Below, one piece after another: positions 17,948 to 28,894 of a stretch of 54,597 bases of DNA; position 1 is the stretch's first letter; each line of letters begins with the position of its first letter. The translations under genes and the position numbers were made by a program. The DNA is taken from assembly GCA_021325215.1 (NCBI GenBank), contig JAJPHO010000125.1:1-54597 (forward strand). The letters run 5' to 3'. The notes below the pieces were generated by a model. That model was not told the origin of the DNA, ran no database searches, and saw only the letters and a list, made by a program, of their open reading frames with translations. This DNA is from Alphaproteobacteria bacterium (GTDB lineage: Bacteria; Pseudomonadota; Alphaproteobacteria; Rhodospirillales; Magnetospirillaceae).

Positions 17948-18916
17948 ATGATTCCAGTCACCATTCTCTCTTTGGGCGGCACTATTCTCTCGCGCGGGGG
18001 TTCCGCCGACCCGGTGCCGCTGGCCCGCCTGCATCGCCCCGGCATGGAGGCCGTCACCTTCGTCCAGGTGGCGCAGCTGGGCAGCAATGCTCTGGGCTAT
18101 GCCGACATACTGGCCCTGGCCGCCGATATCGTCGCCCGCCATCAGCAAGACCCGACCCAGGCCTTCGTGGTGGTGCAGGGGACCGACACGCTCGAGGAAA
18201 CCAGCTTCCTGCTCGGACTTCTGCTGCCGCGTTCGATCCCCGTGGTCGCGACCGGAGCGATGCGCACCTCCGACGCGCCGGGCGCCGACGGTCCGGCCAA
18301 TCTCGCCGACGCCATCGTCGCCGTCCGCGCCATCGCCGCCCAGCCTGACGGCGTTGTCGTCTGCATGGCGTCCGAACTGCACAGCGCCACCCTGGTGCGC
18401 AAGACCGACGCCAGCCGGCCCGGCGCCTTCACCTCGCCGGGCTATGGACCGCTCGGCTATGTCAGCGAAGGCCATTGCCGCCGTCTGCTGCGCGCCGCCG
18501 ACTGGCCCGGTCCCTATGTGCTGGCCGAGCGCACGCGGCCTCTGGTCGGGCTGCTGGTGCTGACCTTCGACATTACCCCGGCCGAGGTCGAGGCGGTGCT
18601 GTCGGCGCCGCTCGACGGGCTGGTGGTGGCGGGCCTGGGAGCCGGCACCATGCCGCCGGCCATCGATCCGCTGGTGGCCGAGGCCGCGCGCCGCATGCCG
18701 GTGATGATGGGCACCCGCAGCGGCCAGGGTGAGGTGGCGGCCGGTATTTATGTCGGCGCAGGGACCACGCACAATCTTCTGACTCAAGGTGTCATCGCCG
18801 GCGGCTTTCTCGATCCCCGCAAAGCACGCATCCTGTTGACCATCCTGCTGTGGGCGGGATATTCCGGCGACGCTTTGAGGAAGGAATTGATGGCGTGGCG
18901 CGATTTGGCGGTTTGA
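17948..18916 (+). CDS. Asparaginase (322 aa)
   Basis: L-asparaginase/glutaminase family amidohydrolase. The first catalytic threonine motif is at the very N-terminus (TILSLGGTILS) and the second in VVVQGTDTLEETSFLL (family QGTDTxEETAF). SIPVVATGAMRTSDAPGADGPANLADA is the conserved third block. There is no signal peptide, suggesting a cytoplasmic form. The ATG at 17948 is preferred because it places the first motif as in relatives; upstream in-frame starts add sequence without family similarity. The 3' end overlaps the following phosphodiesterase gene by 22 bases. Confidence 0.9.
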   Translation: MIPVTILSLGGTILSRGGSADPVPLARLHRPGMEAVTFVQVAQLGSNALGYADILALAADIVARHQQDPTQAFVVVQGTDTLEETSFLLGLLLPRSIPVVATGAMRTSDAPGADGPANLADAIVAVRAIAAQPDGVVVCMASELHSATLVRKTDASRPGAFTSPGYGPLGYVSEGHCRRLLRAADWPGPYVLAERTRPLVGLLVLTFDITPAEVEAVLSAPLDGLVVAGLGAGTMPPAIDPLVAEAARRMPVMMGTRSGQGEVAAGIYVGAGTTHNLLTQGVIAGGFLDPRKARILLTILLWAGYSGDALRKELMAWRDLAV

Positions 18917-20109
18917 TTTTCGGGCTTTTCGCGCTTTTTCTGGCCGCCTCCGCCGAGGCGCGCCAGACCGTTCTATTGGTGTCGATCGATGGGTTCCGCG
19001 CCGATTATCTGTCGCGCGGGCTGACCCCCAATCTGGCGGCATTGGCCGCGGAAGGGGTGAATGCGCCGATGCGGCCGGCTTTCCCGTCGCTGACCTTTCC
19101 CAACCACTACACGCTGGTGACCGGGCTCTATCCCGACCATCACGGCATCGTCGAAAACACGATGAGCGACCCCAGCCTCGCCCATCCGCATTTCACTCTG
19201 TCGGACCATGACGCCAACTGGGACCGCGCCTGGTGGGACGAGGCGACCCCGCTGTGGGTGACGGTGCAGCGTCAGGGCGGCCATGCCGCCACCATGTTCT
19301 GGCCGGGCTCCGAGGTCGACATTCAGGGCGTGCGGCCCGACCATTGGCTGCCTTACGACCAGGGCATGGCCGATTCCGACCGCGTCGGGCAGGTGCTGGC
19401 CTGGCTCGATCTGCCGGCCGCCGAGCGTCCGTCCTTCGTCACGCTCTATTTCGACAAGGTCGATTCGGCGGGCCACCACCAAGGACCCGACAGCGCGGGC
19501 CTCAACCAGGCGCTGGGCCAGATCGATGCCGCCATCGGCCTGCTGGTGCAGGGGCTCAAGCAACGCGGCATCGAGGACAAGGTCGATCTGATCGTCGTCG
19601 CCGACCATGGCATGGCCGCCCTGGCGCCGGAGCGGACCATCTATATCGACGATATCGTTTCCCCCGCCGACATCCAGATCGTCTCCAGCAGCGCGATGAT
19701 GAGCCTGTCCGCGGCTCCCGGCGCCGAGGCGCGGGTCGAAAAGGCCCTGTTCGCGCCGCAGAAGCACATGGTCTGCCGCAAGAAGCAGGACATGCCTGCG
19801 CGCTTCCACTACGGCACCAATCCGCGCATTCCGCCGATCCTGTGCCTGGCCGATGTCGGCTGGGTGATCACCACCCACGATTTTGCCGCGCACCGGCACG
19901 GGTCTAATGTCGGCACCCATGGCTTCGATAATCAGGCGCCGGAGATGGCGGCCCTGTTCATCGCCCGCGGTCCGGACTTCCGCCCGGGCCTCAAGCATGC
20001 GCCGTTCGACAATGTCGACGTGTATCCGCTGATGGCCAAGTTGCTCGGGGTTGCGCCTGAGAAGAACGACGGCAATCTCGCTGACGTTCAAGATATGTTG
20101 AGTCGGTGA
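18895..20109 (+). CDS. NPP-type alkaline phosphatase family phosphodiesterase, exported (404 aa)
   Basis: Ectonucleotide pyrophosphatase/phosphodiesterase fold. A signal peptide (GLIFGLFALFLAASAEA) ends near residue 20, followed by the first metal motif VSIDGFRADYL and the nucleophile block FPSLTFPNHYTLVTGLYPDHHG, where the Thr in FPSLTFPNH is the expected nucleophile. DKVDSAGHHQGP and VVADHGMAAL supply the remaining metal ligands. The start is the GTG at 18895, preceded by GAGGAAGG. It lies inside the asparaginase 3' end, so translation is probably coupled. It would act in the periplasm on nucleotides or phosphodiesters; the exact substrate is unknown. Confidence 0.88.
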   Translation: MARFGGLIFGLFALFLAASAEARQTVLLVSIDGFRADYLSRGLTPNLAALAAEGVNAPMRPAFPSLTFPNHYTLVTGLYPDHHGIVENTMSDPSLAHPHFTLSDHDANWDRAWWDEATPLWVTVQRQGGHAATMFWPGSEVDIQGVRPDHWLPYDQGMADSDRVGQVLAWLDLPAAERPSFVTLYFDKVDSAGHHQGPDSAGLNQALGQIDAAIGLLVQGLKQRGIEDKVDLIVVADHGMAALAPERTIYIDDIVSPADIQIVSSSAMMSLSAAPGAEARVEKALFAPQKHMVCRKKQDMPARFHYGTNPRIPPILCLADVGWVITTHDFAAHRHGSNVGTHGFDNQAPEMAALFIARGPDFRPGLKHAPFDNVDVYPLMAKLLGVAPEKNDGNLADVQDMLSR

Positions 20110-20121
20110 GCGGCGCTTTAG

Positions 20122-20143
20122 GAACCGCGGAGACGCAGAGGAG
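20122..20143. repeat. Solo arm of family B repeat
   Basis: The sequence GAACCGCGGAGACGCAGAGG closely matches the left arm of the complete family B palindrome at 36425-36444 (GAACCGCGGAGGCGCAGAGG). No inverted right arm follows before fumC ends at 20158, so this appears to be a truncated copy in the gap between two convergent genes. Confidence 0.6.
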
Positions 20144-20157
20144 TTGCCCGGTCGTCC

Positions 20158-21558
<1,401 letters not shown>

Positions 21559-21597
21559 GGAACCTCTGGATTGCAATTTCGCCATTATCGTCATGAT

Positions 21598-22356
21598 ATG
21601 TTGCCGGCTATGGAAGCAGGTTCAAGATCCCCCCGCCAGCTTGGGCATACGGTACGCGGCATGATTTTGTCGCTGGCGCTGCATGGCGCCGCGGTCCTGC
21701 TGCTGGTTCTGATGTGGAACACGCTCAAGCCGACCTTGGCGCCGAGCGCGTCGCAGCCGATTCCGGTCGATCTGGTCGAACTGGGCGACGAGACCGCTTC
21801 CCCCGACGCCGATAAATCCAAACTTCCGCAGCAGCGTGCCGCCGAGACCGGCGAGCACCCGACTCCGCAGGCCGTTCCAGTGCCGAAACAGACCGCCCCG
21901 GTGCCCGCGCCCGGCAAGAGCCTGGTCCAGAGAAACCGGAAGGAGCTGGCCCAGCCGCAGCCCGATCCGCACAAACCGCCCAGCCCGCAGCCGCAGGAGG
22001 GGGCTGGCGTTTCCAACGTTACCACCGGCGCTGACGGGGTTCTCGGCAAGACTGCGACCTATGGCGTCAAGGATTATGTCCGGGCCCAGATCGAACGCCG
22101 CTGGTATCCCCAGGAAACGGCCCTGCTGCGCAATGATTGGGTGGTGCAGCTGCATCTTCAGCTCAAGGAGGATGGCAGCGTCGGCGCCGCCGAGATCGTC
22201 GATGGCGGCAAGATGGGCGATGCCGCCTATCGCGACTTCGCTTTCAGCGTCCGCAACGCGGCTTTGCTGTCGGCGCCGTTTACTCTGCCGCCCGACTTGG
22301 ACGATGCGGCGCGTGATATGACCCTGGATTTCAATCCGCGCCGCGTTCAGCAATAG
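21598..22356 (+). CDS. TonB/TolA-like energy transducer protein (252 aa)
   Basis: Layout of a TonB/TolA protein. A short cytoplasmic N-terminus is followed by one membrane helix ([20 protein letters not shown], about residues 21-40) that includes the SxxxH pattern (S25LALH29) used by TonB and TolA to contact ExbB/ExbD or TolQ/R. Then comes a Pro/Gln-rich periplasmic spacer (about 80-145) and a C-terminal domain ([27 protein letters not shown]) like TonB-C/TolA-C. No exbBD or tolQR is adjacent. ATG 21598 and ATG 21610 are both possible and neither has a clear ribosome-binding site. Confidence 0.75.
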   Translation: MLPAMEAGSRSPRQLGHTVRGMILSLALHGAAVLLLVLMWNTLKPTLAPSASQPIPVDLVELGDETASPDADKSKLPQQRAAETGEHPTPQAVPVPKQTAPVPAPGKSLVQRNRKELAQPQPDPHKPPSPQPQEGAGVSNVTTGADGVLGKTATYGVKDYVRAQIERRWYPQETALLRNDWVVQLHLQLKEDGSVGAAEIVDGGKMGDAAYRDFAFSVRNAALLSAPFTLPPDLDDAARDMTLDFNPRRVQQ

Positions 22357-22362
22357 AAGAAA

Positions 22363-22451
22363 ATTTCACCACAAAGGTCACGAAGTACACGAAGGGACAC
22401 AAAGAATCCTTCGTGCCCTCCTTTGTGCCCTTAGTGCCCTTTGTGGTGAAT
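22363..22451. repeat. Family A palindromic repeat, copy 2
   Basis: It begins ATTTCACCACAAAGGTCACG and ends with the inverse series CCTTTGTGGTGAAT. The 9-nt units CACAAAGGT, CACGAAGTA and CACGAAGGG are easily seen in the left arm. It fills the gap between the TonB-like gene and the convergent FGE-fold gene, whose stop is four bases away. Confidence 0.85.
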
Positions 22452-22455
22452 TCCT

Positions 22456-23313
22456 TTACGGCAGCGACCGCGCCAACCGGAAGCCGGCATAGCTCGAATA
22501 ATCGAAATCCTTGCCGTCCACATCCGCCCGAGACCGCGCGGCGGCGCGGACGAAGACCGGCAAATTGCTCCAGGAGCCGCCGCGCAGGACGCGCTTCTTG
22601 CAGTCGCCGCTGCGCCACGAACTGCCGTCGGCCGGGGCGCCGACATAGCTTTCGTTCCAGCAATCGTCGGTGAATTGCCACACATTGCCCAGCATGTCGT
22701 AAAGACCCCAGGGATTGGGCGGGAAGCTGCCGACCGGGGCGATTTCCTTGCCGTCCCACGGGCTGCCGCAGCCGGCGCAATTGGCGTTGTTGGCGCCGAT
22801 CTGGGCGCCCCACCAGCGCGCGGTCTCGGTGCCGGCCCGCGCCGCATATTCCCATTCCGCCTCGGAGGGCAGGCGGTAGTTTTTCTTCGTCTTGCCGTTC
22901 AGCCAGGCGATATAGGCCTGGGCGTCCTTCCAATTCAGGCAGGTGGCCGGCCATTTGGGCGATTCGGTGTCGGTCGGGGCGTAGGCCTGGCCATGGCCGG
23001 GCGAACGCCAGCCGATGCTCATCGCCGCATTGCAGGGGGCGGGCTGATAGCCGGTCGCGGCGAGGAATTTGAGAAAATCGCCGCCGCTGACCGGATATCT
23101 GGCCAGGGCGAAGGATCTGATCGTAACGGTGTGCTGCGGCCCTTCAGAATCGAAGCGCCCAGGCTCGTCGGCGGGGCTGCCCATCTGGAACTTGCCCGCC
23201 GGGATCGTCACCATGGTCGGGCAATCCGGACAGTCGGTGATTTCCTGCGCCGTGCCGTTAGTGGCCCACACCGCCGCCAGCACCAGGCCGGCGAGCAAAA
23301 TCCTGACTGTCAT
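22456..23313 (-). CDS. Exported FGE-sulfatase (SUMF1) fold protein lacking catalytic cysteines (285 aa)
   Basis: A signal peptide (ILLAGLVLAAVWATNGTAQ) is followed by the complete formylglycine-generating-enzyme fold: MVTIPAGKFQMGS, RFDSEGPQHTVTIRSFALARYPVS, YRLPSEAEWEYAARAG, NPWGLYDMLGNVWQFTDD and VLRGGSWSN...YAGFRLAR. True aerobic FGEs have a catalytic cysteine pair in the stretch after RGGSW; here that stretch is SNLPVFVRAAARS with no cysteine, so sulfatase activation is unlikely. No sulfatase gene is nearby. It does contain other cysteines (CPDCP, CAGCG) that may be structural. A periplasmic function is expected but unknown. Confidence 0.85.
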   Translation of the reverse strand: MTVRILLAGLVLAAVWATNGTAQEITDCPDCPTMVTIPAGKFQMGSPADEPGRFDSEGPQHTVTIRSFALARYPVSGGDFLKFLAATGYQPAPCNAAMSIGWRSPGHGQAYAPTDTESPKWPATCLNWKDAQAYIAWLNGKTKKNYRLPSEAEWEYAARAGTETARWWGAQIGANNANCAGCGSPWDGKEIAPVGSFPPNPWGLYDMLGNVWQFTDDCWNESYVGAPADGSSWRSGDCKKRVLRGGSWSNLPVFVRAAARSRADVDGKDFDYSSYAGFRLARSLP

Positions 23314-23391
23314 GCGCCTTCACTCACACCCTATCGAACTCTGTCGAAAGGATGGCCGCGAAGTGGCGCCTTGCCAAGGGCTTACAAAAAT

Positions 23392-23580
23392 CTAGCCGTC
23401 GATCTCGTCCGCGGCCTGTTCGATGGAGTGCGCGATATCAATGGCGTCGAGGTCGGGCCTGACGGCCATAACCCGTGCAGCCGCCCAGCGTGCCTGGCTG
23501 AGACGATCGAGCCCCCGTCCCCGCGCCTCGATCAGCGCCCGGGTGATAATGCGGGAGGGGTCCTGTAGCTGTGCTTGCAT
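23392..23580 (-). CDS. Small hypothetical protein (62 aa)
   Basis: Preceded by AGGAG six bases before ATG 23580, a strong ribosome-binding site. The product begins MQAQLQDPSRIITRALIEAR and is helical and charged, with no cysteine, signal or membrane segment. It ends with an acidic segment (DLDAIDIAHSIEQAADEIDG). No family is recognised. It lies between the FGE-fold gene and the end of the GH31 gene, all on the same strand, and could be read through from the upstream catabolic operon. The coding call rests on the ribosome-binding site and the absence of any competing gene. Confidence 0.55.
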   Translation of the reverse strand: MQAQLQDPSRIITRALIEARGRGLDRLSQARWAAARVMAVRPDLDAIDIAHSIEQAADEIDG

Positions 23581-23641
23581 GCGTCGCTCCTATTCGGGGA
23601 AGCATCATGGTGCACCGCAAAAGAGGGTGCCGTGATCTTCG

Positions 23642-26026
23642 TCACGCCACAAGGAAAATTGACTCGATGCGGCGCCATCCCCCCTCGACCCGATCGCTGC
23701 CGATCGTCGCACCCACGAGCGAAACGCTACGCTTTTCCTGGGCCGGCAGCAATAGGACGAGACGCTGCCAAGGCCCTTCGCAGGCGATTGAAATTTTTAT
23801 GTCACAGCTGTCGCCGCTGACTGACAGCTTCCAGGAGCTATGGCGGCTTTCCGCCGATTCGCCGTCATCTTCGAAGCATTCCGCGGTGAAGGAGCCCGAG
23901 CCCGCATTGGGGAAGACCCAGAAGCCGCGTCCGTCCGCCGGCCGGTTGAAATGCTGTTCGGCGAGATTGACCGGAATGGCCGATCCCTCGCGGGCGAACA
24001 AGGGCGGCCGGTCGTCGAGCGGAGCGGGCACGGTGACCTCGCCGCCGCCCTGATGCACCCTGCCGCGCCAGACGTCGTACCAGCCGGTTCCGGCCGGCAG
24101 ATAGACCCGGCGTTCGGTCCGGCCCGGCTCGACCACCGCGGCGACCAGCAGGTTCGGACCCAGCATCATTTCGTCATTCTCGGCGAAGCAGGCGGGATCT
24201 TCCGGGAAATCGAGGAAGGTCGGACGGATCATCGGCTGATAGTCGGAATGCGACCGCCACAGCAGATCATAGAGATACGGCACCAGCTGGGCGCGCAGCT
24301 TGATCAGCCCGGCGATGGTGCCGGTGATCTCCGGATACATCCAGGGCTCGTTGACCGTATGGTCGTCGTTCCAGCTATGGATCGAAAAGCGCGGCAGGAA
24401 AATGCCGAATTGCACCCAGCGCAGCAGCAGTTCCGCGTCCGGCTTGGGACCGGAGAACCCGCCGATATCATGGCCGGTGTTCGAGACGCCCGACAGAGCC
24501 AGGCCGGTGCCCATCCGGATATTGAATTTCAGCGTATCCCAGCTGGTGTAATTGTCGCCCGACCAGGTCTGCACGTAACGCTGCATGCCGGCCGCTCCGG
24601 CGCGTGAGATCAGGAAGGGGCGTTTATCCGGCGCGAAGGCGGATTGGGCCTGTTTCGAAGCCTGGATCATCAGCAGCGTGTGCAGCGGGCGGCTGTGATA
24701 GGCGCGCTCGCCGCTGGCGAGCCGGGCGCGGTCGTTCCACAGCTCGAATTCGTTATTGTCGTTCCAGGTCGCGGCGATGCCGACCTGCAGGAGCGCCTCG
24801 GTCACCCGTTCCCGCCACCAGGCCCTGGTATCGGGATTGGTGAAATCCAGATAGGCGCCGGTCTCGTCCCAGAATTGCGCCAGGGCGGGCGATCCGTCGG
24901 AATCGCGGATGAACAGGCGCTTGGCGGCGGCCTCTTCGAAGCGCGGATGGTCGCGCAGCAGGCAGGGCTTGATGTTGGCGCACAGGCGCACGCCGTGATC
25001 GAGATAGGATTGGGCGAAGGCGGCCGGATCGGGGAATTTGTCGTAGTTCCAATTGAACACGTAACGCTTCGGGCCGATCGAGGTGTAACCCGACGACAGG
25101 TGGAACGAGTCGCACAGAATGTCGTGCTCGGCGCATTTCTCCAGGAACTCGGCCATGCGCGCCTGGGCGTCGGGGGCGTCGGTATAGCTCATGGTCGAGC
25201 CGGAATAGCCCAGGGACCATTTCGGCATCATGGCCGGGCGGCCGGTCAGCCAGGTATAGCGCCTAGTTACGTCCATCGGCGTATCGCCGGCGATGAAATA
25301 GAGGTCGAGATCGCCGCCTTCGCCGCGGAAATAGCGGTAAGGACCGTGGTAATTGTCGAATTCGCGGCCCATGTCGAACCGGCAATCGGCAAGCGTGTCG
25401 TAGAACAGGCCGAACGGCACGCCCTGGGTCTTCTTCCAGGTCAGATAGAAGGGGATGTGCTTGTAGAGCGGATCGGTGCTGCGAGCGTCATAGCCCATCG
25501 CATCGAGATTGGTCATCTGATAGCTCTGGCCGGCGCGGTTGGCGGTGCCGGCGCGCTCGCCCAGGCCGAAATAGAGCTCGTCCGGATCGCGGCGCAGATA
25601 ATGGTAAACCGCCTTGTCCCACCAGCCGAAATTATAGGCCTGGGTCGGCCGGTCTTCGGCGGCATGGCGCCAATTTTCGCCCTGCTTGACCTCCCAGCGG
25701 CAATGGAAGCCGCGCAAGGAGATGGTCAGGCGGATCTTCTCGGTGACGATGCGGACATGGGGCTCGTTGAATTGCAGCAAGAAACGCGGCAGGGAAAAGC
25801 CCGACAGGTCGAAGCGGTCGCGCCCCTCGGACGCCACATCCTCGCCGCCCGGACAGACCGTCCAGCTTTTCGGCGCCTGCAGGCTGCCGTCGGGCAGCAG
25901 CATGACGCGGACGATGTCCTCTTCCAGCACGAAGATATGGGCGATCGGACCGTCGGGCGAGCTCAGCACCACATGGTTGCCGTCGCTCTGGCCGATGCCG
26001 AACAGCGGAGGCGTGTCGAGTTTCAT
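23642..26026 (-). CDS. Glycoside hydrolase family 31 protein (794 aa)
   Basis: Retaining alpha-glycosidase (alpha-glucosidase, alpha-xylosidase or related). An N-terminal galactose-mutarotase-like beta domain is followed by a (beta/alpha)8 barrel. The nucleophile is predicted as D423 in ATWNDNNEFELW and the acid/base as D491 in QTWSGDNYTSW. The segment SSGYTSIGPKRYVFNWN is characteristic of a large bacterial and fungal GH31 group whose substrates are poorly defined. There is no signal peptide, so it acts on substrate already imported. It overlaps the MFS gene by four bases (ATGA) and is the last gene of the manD operon, so it probably releases the sugar acid or glycerol from an imported glycoside. 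Confidence 0.9.
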   Translation of the reverse strand: MKLDTPPLFGIGQSDGNHVVLSSPDGPIAHIFVLEEDIVRVMLLPDGSLQAPKSWTVCPGGEDVASEGRDRFDLSGFSLPRFLLQFNEPHVRIVTEKIRLTISLRGFHCRWEVKQGENWRHAAEDRPTQAYNFGWWDKAVYHYLRRDPDELYFGLGERAGTANRAGQSYQMTNLDAMGYDARSTDPLYKHIPFYLTWKKTQGVPFGLFYDTLADCRFDMGREFDNYHGPYRYFRGEGGDLDLYFIAGDTPMDVTRRYTWLTGRPAMMPKWSLGYSGSTMSYTDAPDAQARMAEFLEKCAEHDILCDSFHLSSGYTSIGPKRYVFNWNYDKFPDPAAFAQSYLDHGVRLCANIKPCLLRDHPRFEEAAAKRLFIRDSDGSPALAQFWDETGAYLDFTNPDTRAWWRERVTEALLQVGIAATWNDNNEFELWNDRARLASGERAYHSRPLHTLLMIQASKQAQSAFAPDKRPFLISRAGAAGMQRYVQTWSGDNYTSWDTLKFNIRMGTGLALSGVSNTGHDIGGFSGPKPDAELLLRWVQFGIFLPRFSIHSWNDDHTVNEPWMYPEITGTIAGLIKLRAQLVPYLYDLLWRSHSDYQPMIRPTFLDFPEDPACFAENDEMMLGPNLLVAAVVEPGRTERRVYLPAGTGWYDVWRGRVHQGGGEVTVPAPLDDRPPLFAREGSAIPVNLAEQHFNRPADGRGFWVFPNAGSGSFTAECFEDDGESAESRHSSWKLSVSGDSCDIKISIACEGPWQRLVLLLPAQEKRSVSLVGATIGSDRVEGGWRRIESIFLVA

Positions 26027-27285
26027 GGAGTGCTGCTCCTCGGTTCCCTAAGCAGAATGATGGCGGCGGCGGCGCCGATCAGGTCGAAAATGGAGAGGCA
26101 GGCGAACAGCGGATTATACCCGACCGTATCGGCCAGGGCTCCCACCACCAGCGAGAAGCCCAGGCCGGCGGTCCAGGCCGCGGTACCGGCCAGGCCGGCC
26201 ACGGTGCCGACCTCGTGGCTGCCGAAATTATCGGTGGCCAGAGTGTTGATCAGCCCTGAGATCATCTGATGGGCGAAGCCGCCGACGCAGAACAGCAGCA
26301 CCGCGGTGACGCCGTCGGGGGCCAGGCCGATGCAGCCCGGCGCGATCATCAGCAGCGCGCCGGTGCTGATTCCGGCCAGGCGCGAATTGACCAGCCCGGC
26401 GCCGAATTTCTTCATGAAGAAGGGTGAGATGAGGCCGCCGCAGACGCTGCCGAGATCGGCCGCCAGGAACGGCATCCAGGCGAACAGGGCGATCTCGGTC
26501 AGATCCATGTGACGCACGGTCGACAGATAGAGCGGAATCCAGAAGGTGAAGGTCTGCCAGGCCGGTTCGAACATGAAGCGCGGCAGGGCGATGCCCCAGA
26601 AGCGGCGATTGCGCAGGATCTTTCCCAGTGCCGGCTTGCCGGTCAGGAGCGGCGGCCTGCCGGCGGCGATCATGTCGCGCTCTTCGTCGCTGATCCAGGG
26701 ATGCTTCGACGGCGGACGATAGCCGCGCCACCACAGAATGGCGAACAGAAAGCCGGCGCCGCCGGTGGCGAGAAAAGCCGTCCGCCAGCCGAAATGCAGA
26801 TTGAGGAAAATCGCCAAAGGCGGGGCCAGCATGGCGCCCAGCGAGGTGCCGACATTGATGAAGCCGACGCCGATCGAACGCTGTCTGGCGGGGAACCATT
26901 CGGCGCAAGCCTTGACGCCGGCGGGAATGGCGGCGGCTTCAGTCAGGCCGAGCCAGCCGCGGAAGGCGGCGAGCGCCATCCAGCCACCGGCCAGCACATG
27001 GGCGCAGCTGGCCGCCGACCACAGCACGGCGAACATCGCGAAGCCGAACCGCACCCCCAGCGTGTCGAGCACGAAGCCGCAGACCGGCTGCATCACCGTA
27101 TAGGCCGCCTGGAAGGCGCCGACGATGTAGGAATATTGCTCGGTGGTGAGGCCGAGATCGGTCTTCAGCACCGGCGCCAGCACGCCTAGCGTATTGCGCG
27201 ACAGATAATTCACGATGGTGCCGACGCAGATCATCGCGACGATCCACCAGCGCATTCCCTTCAGCTTCACGTCACAGAGCCCCAT
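26023..27285 (-). CDS. MFS transporter, anion:cation symporter family, hexuronate-like (420 aa)
   Basis: Inner-membrane symporter of the ExuT/GudP type. GMRWWIVAMICVGTIVNYLSRNTLGVLAP is the typical first helix of hexuronate and glucarate carriers, followed by GFVLDTLGVRFGF and EAAAIPAGVKACAEWFPARQR. The genes around it (mannonate dehydratase, GH31) support uptake of a uronic acid or its glycoside. The start is uncertain: ATG 27285 overlaps glpD by 14 bases, while GTG 27270 gives MKLKGMRWW, closer to where relatives begin. It overlaps the GH31 gene by four bases. Confidence 0.87.
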   Translation of the reverse strand: MGLCDVKLKGMRWWIVAMICVGTIVNYLSRNTLGVLAPVLKTDLGLTTEQYSYIVGAFQAAYTVMQPVCGFVLDTLGVRFGFAMFAVLWSAASCAHVLAGGWMALAAFRGWLGLTEAAAIPAGVKACAEWFPARQRSIGVGFINVGTSLGAMLAPPLAIFLNLHFGWRTAFLATGGAGFLFAILWWRGYRPPSKHPWISDEERDMIAAGRPPLLTGKPALGKILRNRRFWGIALPRFMFEPAWQTFTFWIPLYLSTVRHMDLTEIALFAWMPFLAADLGSVCGGLISPFFMKKFGAGLVNSRLAGISTGALLMIAPGCIGLAPDGVTAVLLFCVGGFAHQMISGLINTLATDNFGSHEVGTVAGLAGTAAWTAGLGFSLVVGALADTVGYNPLFACLSIFDLIGAAAAIILLREPRSSTP

Positions 27286-28894
27286 CCAAGCGTTGCAGCG
27301 CCAGCGCCGATTCGGCCTGGCATCGCGCCTCGTCCCACTCCAATTCCTTGGCCATCAGCGCCACCACGGCGGGGGCGGCGCGGCGGGCGGCCTCGCGGTC
27401 GACCAGGGCCAGGCTGGTGCGCCGCGCCAGCACGTCGATGGCGTGGGTGGCGTCTTCCTGGCGCGCGGCATACATCACTTCGGCCTCGATCTGCGGATGC
27501 TTGCCGTCCAGCCGCTGATTCCAGCCTTTGGCCGCCAGTTCGGCGACGAAGCGCGCCTGGTCGCCATAGGTGCGGTTGAGATGCTGGGCCACATCCTCTT
27601 CCAGCCCGAATTCGCGCAGCAGCATGGCCGCGCCCTTGGGATCGAAGGCCTCGCCGCCGAACAGGCGCAGCGTCTCGGTGCGGCAGGGCTTGGCGGATAG
27701 TTTGGCTTGCTGCACGGCATGATCGACGGTCTGTTCGGCCATCAGGCGATAGGTGGTCCATTTGCCGCCGGTGATGGTGATCAGGCCGGACTCCGCCTCG
27801 ATCAGCACATGGTCGCGGGCCAGTTCGGCGGAATTCTTCGCCTTGGGGTCGAAGGCCAGGGGGCGCAAACCGCTCCAGCGCGCCTTGATGTCGGATTCCT
27901 TGATGTCCGCCGACAGATAACGCCTGGCATGGTCGAGCAGATAGGCGACGTCGGCTTCGGCCGGGCGGGGATGCTCGTCCAGCGCCGCCGGCTCGTCGGT
28001 GGTGCCGACCAAAGCGTGATCCTGCCAGGGCAGGATGAACAGCACGCGGCCATCGTCGGTCTTGGGAATCAGCAGCCCGGCGTCGGGCGGCACGTATTTG
28101 CGGTCGAGCACGATATGGATGCCCGAGCTGACCGTCAGGATGTCCTTGGCTTCGCGCTTATCCAGCTTCGCGATGTGATCGGCGAAGGGGCCGGTGGCGT
28201 TGATCACGGCGCGGGCGCGCAGATGCCAGCGTTCGCCGGTCAGCCGGTCATGCAGCCGGGCGCCGGAAACCCGGCCGTCATCGTGCAGAACGGCATCGGC
28301 TTCGACCTGATTGGCCAGTACGGCGCCGGCCTGGCGGGCGGTGCGCATCAGAGCGATGACCAGCCGCGAATCGACGAACTGGCCGTCATAATAGAGAACG
28401 CCGGCCTTCAGCCCGTCGCCCTTGAGGCCGGGCAGCATCTTCAGCGTCTCGGCGCGGCTCAGCAGCTTGCTCGGTCCGATCGAGCGGCGGCCCGACAGAA
28501 AGTCGTAGAGCTTGAGCCCGGCATAGACGTAAGGCACCTCGGCCCAACGATAGATCGGCGTGACCAGGGCCAGGCGGCGCGATAGATGCGGCGCATTGGC
28601 CAGCAGCGCGCCGCGTTCGCTCAGCGCTTCCAGCACCAGCTTGAGGTGGGTCTTGTCGAGCTTGCGGACGGCGGCTTCGAGATAGCGCACCCCGCCATGC
28701 AGCAATTTGGTGCTGCGGCTGCTGGTGCCCTCGGCGAAATCCTGGCGCTCGACCAGCGCCACCGACAGGCCGCGCGTCGCGGCGTCGACGGCGATGCCGC
28801 AGCCGGTCGCTCCGCCGCCGATCACCAGCAGATCGAAGGTTTTCCCGCTTTTCAGGTCGGCCAGGCGGTCCGCCCGGTCAGCAGCTGCGGACAC
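27272..28894 (-). CDS. glpD: Glycerol-3-phosphate dehydrogenase, FAD-dependent (540 aa)
   Basis: Aerobic GlpD oxidises glycerol 3-phosphate to dihydroxyacetone phosphate and feeds electrons to quinone at the membrane. The FAD-binding Rossmann motif is at residues 22-40 ([19 protein letters not shown]), then [27 protein letters not shown], and [13 protein letters not shown] near the C-terminal part. GTG start at 28894, overlapping the glpK 3' end by 17 bases. Its presence inside a mannonate dehydratase operon, next to its kinase, indicates that glycerol is a product of the pathway encoded here, which is unusual for a uronate locus. Confidence 0.94.
   Translation of the reverse strand: MSAAADRADRLADLKSGKTFDLLVIGGGATGCGIAVDAATRGLSVALVERQDFAEGTSSRSTKLLHGGVRYLEAAVRKLDKTHLKLVLEALSERGALLANAPHLSRRLALVTPIYRWAEVPYVYAGLKLYDFLSGRRSIGPSKLLSRAETLKMLPGLKGDGLKAGVLYYDGQFVDSRLVIALMRTARQAGAVLANQVEADAVLHDDGRVSGARLHDRLTGERWHLRARAVINATGPFADHIAKLDKREAKDILTVSSGIHIVLDRKYVPPDAGLLIPKTDDGRVLFILPWQDHALVGTTDEPAALDEHPRPAEADVAYLLDHARRYLSADIKESDIKARWSGLRPLAFDPKAKNSAELARDHVLIEAESGLITITGGKWTTYRLMAEQTVDHAVQQAKLSAKPCRTETLRLFGGEAFDPKGAAMLLREFGLEEDVAQHLNRTYGDQARFVAELAAKGWNQRLDGKHPQIEAEVMYAARQEDATHAIDVLARRTSLALVDREAARRAAPAVVALMAKELEWDEARCQAESALALQRLDGAL

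Noticed and set aside
23642-26026. Sulfoquinovosidase (YihQ type) identity for the GH31 protein, suggested by its link to glycerol genes
   Set aside because: The protein is longer than YihQ, I do not recognise the sulfonate-binding motifs, and no sulfoquinovose catabolic genes are present. The general idea of a glycerol-linked substrate is kept as a hypothesis.
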